Shown here piece after piece: positions 1 through 7,923 of a stretch of DNA of 64,000 bases; the first letter of the stretch is position 1, and each line of letters starts with the position of its first letter. Source of the DNA: Gammaproteobacteria bacterium (GTDB lineage: Bacteria > Pseudomonadota > Gammaproteobacteria > Thiohalomonadales > Thiohalomonadaceae); NCBI GenBank assembly GCA_023228645.1, contig JALOAT010000005.1:76766-140765 (forward strand), written 5' to 3'. The notes below the pieces were generated by a model. That model was not told the origin of the DNA. It did not search any database and saw only the letters and a list, made by a program, of their open reading frames with translations. A program made the position numbers and the translations under genes.

Positions 1-473
1 ACCTCCGGCGGCACCTTCTTGTTCAGCTTCACGTACTGATCGAACTGGTTCATCACCGAGCGGGCGAGCACTTCCGACTCACGCTCGTCGATGAACGGCA
101 ACTCAAGCACGTTGACCTGCGCCGAGAAATATGACGGGTTGGGCAGGAAGTGGACGATGCGCGCACGCTGCGCGCCCTCGACCAGCACCTTCACCGTACC
201 GTCCGGCAGCTTGAGCAACTGGAGGATGGTGGACAGGGTGCCGATACGGTAGACGTCTTCAGGTTGGGGGTCGTCCTCGCTGGCGCTCTTTTGTGCGACG
301 AGCAGGATCTGCTTGTCCGCGGCCATGGCCGCTTCGAGCGCGCGGATCGACTTGTCACGGCCGACGAAGAGCGGGATGACCATGTGGGGGTACACCACCA
401 CGTCCCGCAGCGGGAGCACGGGGATGGCCTGCAACTGCTGGCTCACTTCGGACGTTTTGTCTTGCTGCTCCAT
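1..473 (-). CDS. lon: Lon protease, N-terminal part (cut by window edge)
   Basis: ATP-dependent AAA+ serine protease of the cytoplasm that degrades misfolded and regulatory proteins. Only the first 157 codons are in the window; the gene runs off the left edge. The visible part is the N-terminal substrate-recognition (LAN) domain: it opens MEQQDKTSEV, followed by PVLPLRDVVVYPHMVIPLF and FVGRDKSIRALEAAM, all typical of Lon. The start at 473 has a GAGGTGA ribosome site a few bases upstream. It follows clpX on the same strand, separated by a clpX terminator and its own promoter, the usual gammaproteobacterial order tig-clpP-clpX-lon. The ATPase and protease domains cannot be assessed. Confidence 0.95.
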   Translation of the reverse strand, partial: MEQQDKTSEVSQQLQAIPVLPLRDVVVYPHMVIPLFVGRDKSIRALEAAMAADKQILLVAQKSASEDDPQPEDVYRIGTLSTILQLLKLPDGTVKVLVEGAQRARIVHFLPNPSYFSAQVNVLELPFIDERESEVLARSVMNQFDQYVKLNKKVPPE

Positions 474-537
474 CTCGGAGTCACCTCACTGGCGGCCGGG
501 CCGCGTGGAGAAACCTACTAATGCGCTATGGCTTGGT

Positions 538-567
538 ACTATAAGGACGAAGACGAGCGCTTTCAAG
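538..567 (-). promoter_or_regulatory. lon promoter, sigma-70 / sigma-32-like
   Basis: Reading the minus strand, CTTGAAA (561-567) is followed after 17 bases by TATAGT (538-543), about 65 bases before the lon ATG. TTGAAA-17-TATAGT is a good sigma-70 match. The leading C of CTTGAAA and a CCT just before the -10 also resemble the heat-shock sigma-32 pattern. It lies downstream of the clpX terminator, which fits lon being a separate heat-inducible unit. Confidence 0.6.
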
Positions 568-602
568 GAAGGATGCGCCACCAGAATAAGACAGGCGACG
601 AA

Positions 603-630
603 GAAAAGGGTGCCCGGCGTCACCGGGCAC
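603..630 (-). terminator. Rho-independent terminator after clpX
   Basis: On the minus strand an 8-bp perfect stem (GTGCCCGG / CCGGGCAC, 610-617 with 623-630) with a 5-base loop is followed by CCTTTTC. It begins nine bases after the clpX stop codon and separates clpX from lon. Confidence 0.75.
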
Positions 631-638
631 ACAAATAG

Positions 639-1919
639 TCACTCGGTCGCGACCGCCGGGGTATCCGAGCCCTCGTAGATCATCAAGGGCTGCGAGGTGC
701 CGTTGATGACCCCGTCGTCGATCACGATCTTGCAGACGTCCTTCTGGGAAGGCAGGTCGTACATCACGTCAAGCAACGTCCCTTCGAGGATGGAACGCAG
801 GCCACGTGCGCCAGTCTTGCGCTCCATGGCACGCCGGGCCACCGCCTTAAGGGCATCGTCGCGGAACTCCAGTTCGACCCCTTCCATATCGAAGAGCTTC
901 TGGTACTGCTTGGTCAGGGCATTGCGCGGCTCGACGAGGATCTGCATGAGCGCCGACTCGTCCAGCTCGCCGAGGGTGGCGACCACCGGCAGGCGGCCGA
1001 CGAACTCGGGAATGAGGCCAAACTTGATGAGGTCTTCCGGCTCAACCGACTGGAGGATCTCGCCCACGGCGCGCTTGTCGTCCCTGCTGCGCACCTCGGC
1101 CGAAAAGCCGATGCCGCTCTTCTCGGTGCGATCACGCACCACCCGTTCCAGCCCGGCGAACGCGCCGCCGCAGATGAACAGGATGTTGGTGGTGTCAACC
1201 TGCAGGAATTCCTGCTGCGGATGCTTGCGCCCACCCTGGGGCGGCACCGAGGCAATGGTGCCTTCGATGAGCTTCAGCAACGCCTGCTGCACGCCCTCGC
1301 CCGAGACGTCACGGGTGATGGACGGGTTGTCGGACTTGCGTGAAATCTTGTCGATTTCGTCGATATAGACGATACCCGTCTGCGCCTTCTCGACGTCGTA
1401 GTCGCATTTCTGCAGCAGCTTCTGGATGATGTTCTCCACATCCTCGCCCACATAACCGGCTTCGGTCAGCGTGGTGGCGTCGGCGATGGTGAACGGCACG
1501 TTCAGCAGCCGTGCGAGCGTCTCGGCCAGCAGGGTCTTGCCGCTGCCGGTGGGTCCGATGAGCAGGATGTTGCTCTTGGACAGCTCAACGTCATCGTCTT
1601 TGCGGCGCCCGGTCTCCAAGCGCTTGTAGTGGTTGTACACCGCAACGGAGAGCACCTTCTTGGCACGCTCCTGGTCGATGACGTACTCGTCAAGAATGTT
1701 CTTGATCTCACGCGGGGTGGGCAGTTTGCTGCGCGACGTGGCCGCCGATTCCTCCTGCACCTCCTCGCGGATGATATCGTTGCAGAGTTCCACGCACTCG
1801 TCGCAAATGAACACGGACGGTCCCGCGATCAGCTTGCGCACTTCGTGCTGACTCTTGCCGCAGAACGAACAGTAGAGCAGCTTTCCGCTCTCGCCCGTCC
1901 CTTTCGTATCGTCGCTCAT
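639..1919 (-). CDS. clpX: ClpX, ATP-binding unfoldase of the ClpXP protease
   Basis: AAA+ hexameric unfoldase that recognises tagged substrates and threads them into ClpP in the cytoplasm. At 426 aa it is full length. The N-terminal zinc finger shows C17, C20, C39 and C42. Walker A is GPTGSGKT at residues 122-129, and the pore loop GYVG, Walker B YIDEIDKI and sensor-2 GARGLRS are all present. A GAGGAAGG ribosome site precedes the ATG. It lies 119 bp after clpP, is followed by a strong terminator, and a heat-shock-like promoter can be seen just upstream. Confidence 0.98.
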   Translation of the reverse strand: MSDDTKGTGESGKLLYCSFCGKSQHEVRKLIAGPSVFICDECVELCNDIIREEVQEESAATSRSKLPTPREIKNILDEYVIDQERAKKVLSVAVYNHYKRLETGRRKDDDVELSKSNILLIGPTGSGKTLLAETLARLLNVPFTIADATTLTEAGYVGEDVENIIQKLLQKCDYDVEKAQTGIVYIDEIDKISRKSDNPSITRDVSGEGVQQALLKLIEGTIASVPPQGGRKHPQQEFLQVDTTNILFICGGAFAGLERVVRDRTEKSGIGFSAEVRSRDDKRAVGEILQSVEPEDLIKFGLIPEFVGRLPVVATLGELDESALMQILVEPRNALTKQYQKLFDMEGVELEFRDDALKAVARRAMERKTGARGLRSILEGTLLDVMYDLPSQKDVCKIVIDDGVINGTSQPLMIYEGSDTPAVATE

Positions 1920-1950
1920 GACCTTCCTCGCGAATGCCGCCCTTGATTAC

Positions 1951-1980
1951 AAAATGCAGCGGATTGCCCGATTTTTCAAG
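1951..1980 (-). promoter_or_regulatory. Possible heat-shock-type promoter of clpX
   Basis: On the minus strand CTTGAAA (1974-1980) is followed about 14 bases later by CTGCATTTT, resembling the sigma-32 pattern CTTGAAA-N14-CCCCATNT, in the clpP-clpX gap 30-60 bp before clpX. The -10 match is imperfect, so this is tentative. Confidence 0.35.
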
Positions 1981-2038
1981 CGCCCGCGGCCAATCACCGC
2001 GGGCATGGATTCCCCTCGGGGATCAGGCCTTTAGGCAC

Positions 2039-2665
2039 TTATTCCGCGATTTTGCCGGCGCGGCGCTCCAGCACGGAGTCCACCAGGCCGTATTCCACGG
2101 CCTGCTGACCGCCCATGAAGTTGTCGCGCTCCGTATCGGTGCGGATCTTCTCGATGGGCTGCCCCGTATGCTTGGCCAGGATTTGATTCAGGCGCTCGCG
2201 GGTATACAGCATCTCGCGGGCATGGATCTCCACATCCGTGGCCTGGCCCTGGAAGCCGCCCCAGGGTTGGTGAATCATCACCCGGGAATGCGGCAGACAG
2301 TACCGCTTGCCCTCGGCGCCGCCCGCGAGCAGCACGGCGCCCATGCTGGCGGCCTGACCGAGGCACATGGTGGACACCTGGGGCTTGATGAACTGCATGG
2401 TGTCGTAGATAGACAGACCGGCGCTGACCGAGCCCCCCGGTGAGTTGATGTACAGGTGGATGTCCTTGTCCGGATTCTCCGATTCAAGGAACAGCAACTG
2501 GGCGACGATGAGGTTGGCCATGTGGTCCTCGACCGGACCGACCACAAAGACCACACGCTCCTTAAGGAGACGTGAGTAGATGTCATACGCCCGCTCGCCC
2601 CTGGCGGTCGTTTCGATCACCATCGGGACGAGGCCCAGGTTATTGATCTCGTGCGTGCGGCTCAT
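2039..2665 (-). CDS. clpP: ClpP, proteolytic subunit of Clp proteases
   Basis: Tetradecameric serine peptidase that partners ClpX (and ClpA if present). At 208 aa it is the usual length. The catalytic triad is visible as S107 in GQAASMGA, H132 in VMIHQPWGG and D181 in TERDNF; INSPGGSV is the oxyanion and strand motif. It sits 33 bp after tig and before clpX on the same strand, the conserved order of the locus. Confidence 0.98.
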   Translation of the reverse strand: MSRTHEINNLGLVPMVIETTARGERAYDIYSRLLKERVVFVVGPVEDHMANLIVAQLLFLESENPDKDIHLYINSPGGSVSAGLSIYDTMQFIKPQVSTMCLGQAASMGAVLLAGGAEGKRYCLPHSRVMIHQPWGGFQGQATDVEIHAREMLYTRERLNQILAKHTGQPIEKIRTDTERDNFMGGQQAVEYGLVDSVLERRAGKIAE

Positions 2666-2698
2666 GGATATATTCCCGCCAGTTGAAAAGCTTATCCC

Positions 2699-4009
2699 TT
2701 AGACGCGGCCTGCGCTGGCGTGGTTCATCACCTCGTCAAAGCTCCGCTCCACCGTGCTCGCAACGGATTTAGCGAGCACCCACTCGACGACCTGGTCTTC
2801 GAGCACGAGCGACTCAACTTCCGACAAGCGACGCTTATCAGCGTAGTACCACTTGATTACTTCTTCAGGATGCTCATATGAGGCGGCCAGCTTCTCCACC
2901 TGGGCGCGCACCGCTTCCGGGGTCGCCTTGATGTCGTTGCTCTTGATGAGCTCGGACAGGATCAGGCCCAGGCTCACGCGGCGGCGGGCCTGCGGCTCGA
3001 AGATGGCCAGATCCAGGTCCATGCTCTTGCCCTTGGGCACGTGCATGTTCTGGCGCATCTGCTCCATGAGGGCCTGGGATTCGTTGTCGACGAGCGCCTT
3101 CGGCACGTCCACCTGGTTGATTTCCACCAGCTTGTCCATCACGCCCTGCTTGTTGGCGGCCTTCAGCGCCTGCTCCAGCTCGCGCTCCATGTTCTTGCGC
3201 ACTTCGGCGCGCAGCGCATCGGCGCCGCCCGCGGCGATACCGAAGCCCTTGGCAAATTCCTCGTTCACCTCGGGCAGGTCTGGTTCTTCCACCTGGTGTA
3301 CCTTGATGGCGAATTGCGCCGCTTTGCCGGCAACGTCCTTATAGCCATAGTCCTCGGGGAAGGTGACGTCGATGGTGCACTCCTCGCCGGCCTTGGCGCC
3401 GGTCAGGCCATCCTCGAAGCCGGGGATCATGGCGCCGTTGCCCAGCACCACGGGCACGTTCTTGCCCTCGTTACCTTTGAACGGCTGGCCGTCGATGGTC
3501 CCCGTGAAGTCAATGGTTACGCGGTCCCCGGCGGCGGCGGCGCGCTCGACGGTGGTCCATGCGGTACGCTGCTTGCGCAGGCTGTCGATGACGCGGTCCA
3601 CATCAGCATCGGTCACCTTGGCGCTGACGCGCTCGGTCTTCAAGTCCTCGATGGGGGCGAGCTTCAGCTCGGGAAACACCTCGAAGGTGGCCACGTACTC
3701 CAGGCCGGCGCCGGGCACAACGTTCTTCGGCTCGATGGTCGGGTGGCCGGCCGGACGCAGGTTCTCCTTGGTGACGGCCTCGTACCAGGTGGACTGCATC
3801 ACGTCACCGATGACTTCCATGCGGACCTGGGCGCCGTACTGCTGCTCAATGACCTTCATGGGCACCTTGCCGGGGCGGAAGCCCTTCACCCGGGTGGTGC
3901 GCGCGAGGCGCGCGAGACGGTTCTGCACTTCCGTGTTGACGCGCTCTTCCGGGACCTGCACGGTCATGCGGCGCTCGAGACTCCCGGTCGATTCGACTGA
4001 AACCTGCAT
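2699..4009 (-). CDS. tig: Trigger factor, ribosome-associated chaperone
   Basis: Ribosome-bound chaperone and prolyl isomerase acting on nascent chains at the exit tunnel. The start at 4009 gives 436 aa beginning MQVSVESTGSLERRM with a GAGGAA ribosome site; an open frame extends a further 98 codons upstream, but that stretch has no family resemblance and is not used. The ribosome-docking signature GFRPGKVP lies at residues 43-50, the FKBP-like domain is around 160-250, and a helical C-terminal chaperone domain follows. First gene of tig-clpP-clpX. Confidence 0.97.
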   Translation of the reverse strand: MQVSVESTGSLERRMTVQVPEERVNTEVQNRLARLARTTRVKGFRPGKVPMKVIEQQYGAQVRMEVIGDVMQSTWYEAVTKENLRPAGHPTIEPKNVVPGAGLEYVATFEVFPELKLAPIEDLKTERVSAKVTDADVDRVIDSLRKQRTAWTTVERAAAAGDRVTIDFTGTIDGQPFKGNEGKNVPVVLGNGAMIPGFEDGLTGAKAGEECTIDVTFPEDYGYKDVAGKAAQFAIKVHQVEEPDLPEVNEEFAKGFGIAAGGADALRAEVRKNMERELEQALKAANKQGVMDKLVEINQVDVPKALVDNESQALMEQMRQNMHVPKGKSMDLDLAIFEPQARRRVSLGLILSELIKSNDIKATPEAVRAQVEKLAASYEHPEEVIKWYYADKRRLSEVESLVLEDQVVEWVLAKSVASTVERSFDEVMNHASAGRV

Positions 4010-4693
4010 CTGAATTCCTCGCAAAAAGGCTCGTTGGATTCTTGTGTGGGCGTAACGGCGAGGCGCGGAACGAGCGTGTGTGAAAGGACTTGCCACCGGG
4101 CAGCGGTGCCGACCCGCTGCACGCACCGGCGGCCGGAGCTGATCACCACGTCGTCGGGAACACTCGTTTGGGGCGGGCGCCATTCCGACCACCGGAACAC
4201 AGCCTTGGTCGCCCTGCCTCCGCCTCGCCTGTTTCGAAACGGCGCATGATAAAGGTTCTGGGGTCCCGGCGGAAGGGTTACGGGCGCGGCAGAAAATACC
4301 CAAAAGGACGGACAGTTATCGGCATCTTACCGGTTTCCTGGCCCACGGGCATAAATCATGGGCGGCCCTGCACCCTCGCCCGGACCATTCCGGACGGAAT
4401 CTGGATTGATTCGCGTGTAAAGCCCGACAGACATTACCCGAGCAGGCGAGTTCCAGATTTGCGGACGCTTACACGGAATATCCGGGCTGAACCGCCCTGA
4501 ACCGCCCTGAACCGCCCAGGTTGCCTCAACATCGCGCCGGGCCAACCGGTCGACCGGTCTTGCACCCTGGTTCGTGCCCCATCGGCCCTCGATCCGCAGT
4601 TGGGTGGACTCATCCCATCAATGCCTGCACTGCGTCCCTCGCCGAACGGCCAATGCCCCGCGACCCTGTCGCCACGTCCAACCGAGGCGCACC
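4010..4693. other. 684-bp gene-poor gap between tig and the nitroreductase
   Basis: No convincing gene on either strand: the short open frames show no recognisable protein features and overlap one another. It must contain the tig promoter, but I could not pick a convincing -35/-10. A 3 x 10-bp tandem repeat lies at 4487-4516. Confidence 0.6.
4487..4516. repeat. Three perfect tandem copies of a 10-mer
   Basis: CTGAACCGCC is repeated three times without change or spacer. The 10-bp period is close to one helical turn. No function can be read from the sequence. Confidence 0.85.
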
Positions 4694-5347
4694 TCACAGT
4701 TCGGTCAAAACCACGTCCTCAGGCAACCGCGATTTCGGCAGGCCCGCGTTGAAATCGTCGGCCGCGCGGTAGCCGAGTGCCACCACGACCAGCGGGCGCA
4801 AGCTGCGCCGGGACAGGCCCAGTTCGGCGTCCAGCGCGTCGCCGTCGAAACCCTCCATGGTGCAGGCATCCACGCCAACTGCACCGGCGGCCAGCAGCAA
4901 CGTACCCAGCGCCAGGTACACCTGGCGATCTATCCAGGTGCGCTCGTCCTTCCACTCGTCCCGGTGCAGATTCACGTAGAAGCGGCGGCTCTTGTCCTGG
5001 GTGGCCATGTTCTCCGGCGCGAGGAACCGCCCGTCGCGGTTTTCCTGGGCGACGATTGCCTCCAGGTGCGCGTCATCGAGAGCCGCCTTGCCGCACAGCA
5101 CTACCACATGCGACGCATTGAGTACCTTGGGTTCGTTGTAGGCGTACGGCCCTTGCATGGCCTTGGCGATGCGTTCCTTCGCCCCTGACGAGGCGGCGAC
5201 GACGAAGTGCCACGGCTGCGAATTGACTGAAGACGGACTCAAGCGAAGCACGGTGCGCAACTGCGCCATCAGGGAAGCGGGGATGGTCCTGGAAGGGTCG
5301 AAGGCCTTGGTGGTGTAGCGGGTCTGTGCGATGCCGGCGATATCCAT
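4694..5347 (-). CDS. NAD(P)H nitroreductase, NfsB-like
   Basis: FMN-dependent oxygen-insensitive nitroreductase family (dihydropteridine reductase/NfsB-like), about 217 aa, cytoplasmic. Evidence: the N-terminal TRYTTKAFDPSRTIP, the FMN-binding SPSSVNSQPWHFVV, and the C-terminal GFDGDALDAELGL. I chose the start at 5347 (MDIAGIAQTRYTT), which matches family N-termini. An in-frame ATG 30 bases upstream would add ten residues coded through an A/T-rich homopolymer run. The gene stands alone, divergent from the polyprenyl-synthase-like gene. The physiological substrate is unknown. Confidence 0.85.
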   Translation of the reverse strand: MDIAGIAQTRYTTKAFDPSRTIPASLMAQLRTVLRLSPSSVNSQPWHFVVAASSGAKERIAKAMQGPYAYNEPKVLNASHVVVLCGKAALDDAHLEAIVAQENRDGRFLAPENMATQDKSRRFYVNLHRDEWKDERTWIDRQVYLALGTLLLAAGAVGVDACTMEGFDGDALDAELGLSRRSLRPLVVVALGYRAADDFNAGLPKSRLPEDVVLTEL

Positions 5348-5650
5348 GGAGTTTTTTTTCAAAAAGGTTGATATCAAAAAGGCTGGCGGATTTCGCCGGA
5401 GCGTTCAAGAGCGCGGCCTGCTTTCAATGTTCAGCCCGCCTTCGCCCCGGCCTGTACCGGCCCCCCCACCGTTGCGCGACCTGAGGCGAGGGCGCATTCA
5501 CCCATGCGCAGGGACGCCAAACGTGGGAAAATCCGCCGACTCACCGCCCCGGAACGTCGGCCGCGGTGGCTAACCGACAGTCGAGACCACCCGGACCGGA
5601 GTGCCGCCCGCGGTGCTCCGGCCTTGTTTTGCGATGCGACAGGAGCATCC
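5348..5650. other. 303-bp divergent gap between nitroreductase and IspB-like gene
   Basis: Holds the 5-prime ends of two divergent genes. It contains an eight-T run next to the nitroreductase start and an in-frame upstream extension of the IspB-like frame back to 5504. I see no clear promoter, operator or hairpin. Confidence 0.5.
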
Positions 5651-6574
5651 GTGAAAACAGAACAGCTTGAGGCCTTGGTCCTGGACGACCTCCGACAGGT
5701 CAACGACATCATCCGCCAACACCTCAACTCGGACCTGCTGCTCGTGCGCCAGGCCACGGAATGCGTGCTCGGCGCGAACCGTCTGCCACTGCGTGCGGTG
5801 GTGAGTCTGCTCACAGGCCGCGCGTTCGGTTTCGACGTCGCACGTCACCGTGCCCTTGCCGCTGCCATCGAGCTCATCAACAGCGCCCTGACGCTGCACC
5901 ACGCCGTCGTGGATGTGACCGGCGATGTGGAGGCGCACGCCCCCACCTTGTTCGGCAATGCGGGCGGTACCCTGCTCGGCGACCTGTTCTATACCGGCGC
6001 GTTCAAGCTCATCCTGAAACTCGACGATCTACGCGTCATGCGCGTATTGTCCGACGCCATCAGCGTCACGGCAGAGGGCGAGGTGATGCATCACATGGCC
6101 TGCCGCGATGCGGGACTCACCACGGCGCGTTATCTGGACGTGGTCCGCACCCGAACCGCCAAGCTCTTCGAAGCCGCCGCCCGGAGCGCCGCGATTATCG
6201 CAGGCGTCACACCGGACGTGGAAAAGGCACTGATGCTGTACGGCATGCACCTGGGCACCGCCAGCCAGCTGCTCGCGGAGCTCGGCGACTTCGCGCCAGA
6301 AACCGCACCCGACGCCACGCAACCGCTCAGCCTGTCCCTGCCCGTGGTCCATGCCATGCGCTCGGGCACCGCCGCCACGGCGCAACGCATTCACGAGGCG
6401 CTGTTGCACGACCGGCGTGACGACGGTCCGCTCATCACGGAAGCGGTCATGACCTCCGGCGCGCTCGAATACGCCCGCGCCTGTGCGGGCGATGAATTGC
6501 AGCGCGCCCGCGCCGCCATCTCCGGACTCGCCGATTGCGAATTCACCGAGGCACTGCGCCGGTTGCCGTTGTAA
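5651..6574 (+). CDS. IspB-like polyprenyl diphosphate synthase homologue, catalytic motifs lost
   Basis: About 307 aa with the all-helical trans-isoprenyl synthase fold, colinear with octaprenyl diphosphate synthase (IspB). Retained framework: APTLFGNAGGTLLGDLFYTGAF, AISVTAEGEVMHHM, RTAKLFEAAA, YGMHLGTASQLL. The functional positions are changed. The first Asp-rich motif HDDVVD reads HHAVVD, with the following RRG absent. The second motif IDDLLD reads LAELGD. The IPP-binding GGKRIRP site reads GANRLPL. The family is known to need these residues for Mg-diphosphate binding, so this copy is inferred to be non-catalytic. Start: GTG at 5651 with AGGAG six bases upstream. It could be a regulatory subunit of a heteromeric synthase or a diverged paralogue. 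Confidence 0.8.
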   Translation: MKTEQLEALVLDDLRQVNDIIRQHLNSDLLLVRQATECVLGANRLPLRAVVSLLTGRAFGFDVARHRALAAAIELINSALTLHHAVVDVTGDVEAHAPTLFGNAGGTLLGDLFYTGAFKLILKLDDLRVMRVLSDAISVTAEGEVMHHMACRDAGLTTARYLDVVRTRTAKLFEAAARSAAIIAGVTPDVEKALMLYGMHLGTASQLLAELGDFAPETAPDATQPLSLSLPVVHAMRSGTAATAQRIHEALLHDRRDDGPLITEAVMTSGALEYARACAGDELQRARAAISGLADCEFTEALRRLPL

Positions 6575-6664
6575 ATCGGCCATCGCGATAGCCACAGTCC
6601 GTTACAACTGGCCCGGATGCCGCTCGCACCGCCCAGGAGGGAAGAGGCATAAAGAAACGGCTTA

Positions 6665-6814
6665 GTGTTCCTCGTGGAAGACGGTACGTGGGACTGGCAG
6701 CCACACAGCCAGCACTACGCCGATTACGTCCCGGACGGCGTACGGATTCTCACGGGTATCGATGAGCTGCCGAGGAGATTCGGCGCGATCCTCCGCCAAG
6801 CCGCAGGTGCTTGA
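6665..6814 (+). other. Possible 49-codon coding remnant
   Basis: A GTG-started frame with protein-like composition (VFLVEDGTWDW near the start, ILTGIDELPRRFG near the end) ends just before the tRNA-Leu gene. It resembles the C-terminal tail of a larger protein rather than a complete gene, but I cannot identify it. It may be chance coding. Confidence 0.2.
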
Positions 6815-6815
6815 T

Positions 6816-6902
<87 letters not shown>

Positions 6903-6974
6903 GAACGCGGAGTATAACCGCTGCGCCAAAGCACGATCACCGAGGCGCAGCGGTGATCACACCGGCAGAAACGA

Positions 6975-6999
6975 GAACAGCCGCACGAGGCGGCTGTTC
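6975..6999 (-). terminator. Hairpin between tRNA-Lys and tRNA-Leu
   Basis: A perfect 10-bp stem GAACAGCCGC / GCGGCTGTTC with a 5-base loop lies 5 bp after the tRNA-Lys 3-prime end; on the minus strand it is followed by TCGTTTCT. It may terminate tRNA-Lys or direct tRNA processing. The T-tract is weak. Confidence 0.45.
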
Positions 7000-7004
7000 G
7001 AGTG

Positions 7005-7080
7005 TGGTGGGCCGCGTAGGACTCGAACCTACGACCAAGAGATTAAGAGTCTCCTGCTCTACCAACTGAGCTAGCGGCCC
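7005..7080 (-). tRNA. tRNA-Lys (anticodon CUU), CCA encoded
   Basis: GGGCCGC acceptor stem, D-arm TAGCTCAGTTGGTAGAGC, anticodon loop CTCTTAA giving CUU, and T-arm GGTTCGAGTCC; 76 nt with CCA encoded at 7005-7007. It lies on the same strand as tRNA-Leu, 104 bp upstream of it. Confidence 0.96.
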
Positions 7081-7182
7081 GGAAGAGGCGCGCATTTAAC
7101 CAGAACCTCCGAACCTCGTCAACAGTCTGTTTCGAAAATCCGGTGTTATGATGGCAGCGCTTCGTTTTTCCGGATCTTGCGT

Positions 7183-7923
7183 GTGACCCATCCCCTCATA
7201 ACCGCTTTGCTCCTCGGCCTGTTCAGCACGGCCCATTGTGTCGGCATGTGCGGCGGCATCAGCGGTGCGCTCACCTTCAGTCTCCCCGAAACCGTACGAC
7301 AACATCGTGTGCATCTCGCACTGTTCGTCAGCGCCTACAACGTGGGACGTCTCATCAGTTATGCAGCGGCGGGGGCACTGGTGGGTTACCTGGGCGGAAC
7401 GGTCTACGAGACCCTGAGTCCCAAAGGCGGCTACGCCATCATCCAGGGAGCGGCGGCCATCCTGATGGTCGCGGTGGGGCTTTATGTGGGTGGCTGGTTT
7501 CCGCGTTTCGCCCATCTCGAACGTCTCGGCATCCCGCTGTGGCGCCGCCTCGAACCGCTCGGACGACGCCTCATTCCCGTGCGTAATCCTGCGCAGGCCC
7601 TAGTCTATGGCCTCATCTGGGGCTGGTTGCCTTGTGGGCTCGTGTATACGGCCCTGTTGTTCACGGTGACCGCCGGCGGCCCGTTGGACGGGGCACTGTT
7701 CATGGCCGTATTTGGCCTGGGGACTTTACCAGGCGTCATGAGCGCCGGTATCCTGTCCGACAAGCTGCGCCGACTTTCTCGCCGTCCGGGCGTGAGGCAG
7801 GTGGCCGGTGCGGCGTTGGTGGCACTGGGATTGGCCGGCGTACTGTTCGGTGAATGGCTGCACGCTGCTTCCCCAATGTCCTCGGATCACCAAGCCCTGG
7901 AATGCCGCGATGAACGTTTTTGA
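7183..7923 (+). CDS. DsbD_2 / TauE-SafE-like inner-membrane protein
   Basis: About 246 aa with six or so hydrophobic segments. The first segment carries FSTAHCVGMCGGISGAL and a middle one WGWLPCGLVYTALL, the paired membrane cysteine/proline motifs of the DsbD_2 (PF13386) family. That family is often found with cytochrome oxidase assembly or metal-handling genes. It may move reducing equivalents or metal across the inner membrane; the substrate is unknown. A GTG at 7183 or TTG at 7177 may be used, and neither has a strong ribosome site. Its 3-prime end overlaps the next gene by 14 bp, so the two are probably co-transcribed. A distant relative lies in the metal run at 13383. Confidence 0.75.
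   Translation: MTHPLITALLLGLFSTAHCVGMCGGISGALTFSLPETVRQHRVHLALFVSAYNVGRLISYAAAGALVGYLGGTVYETLSPKGGYAIIQGAAAILMVAVGLYVGGWFPRFAHLERLGIPLWRRLEPLGRRLIPVRNPAQALVYGLIWGWLPCGLVYTALLFTVTAGGPLDGALFMAVFGLGTLPGVMSAGILSDKLRRLSRRPGVRQVAGAALVALGLAGVLFGEWLHAASPMSSDHQALECRDERF

Noticed and set aside
4010..4303. 98-codon N-terminal extension of trigger factor
   Set aside because: No similarity to the family, and a good ribosome site precedes the Met at 4009.
7081..7176. Attachment-site duplicate of tRNA-His at the left end of the metal block
   Set aside because: No match to the tRNA-His 3-prime sequence was found in this stretch.
7819..7836. TGGCAC-N5-TTGG resembling a sigma-54 promoter
   Set aside because: Inside the coding region of the DsbD_2 gene and lacking the essential GC of the -12 element.
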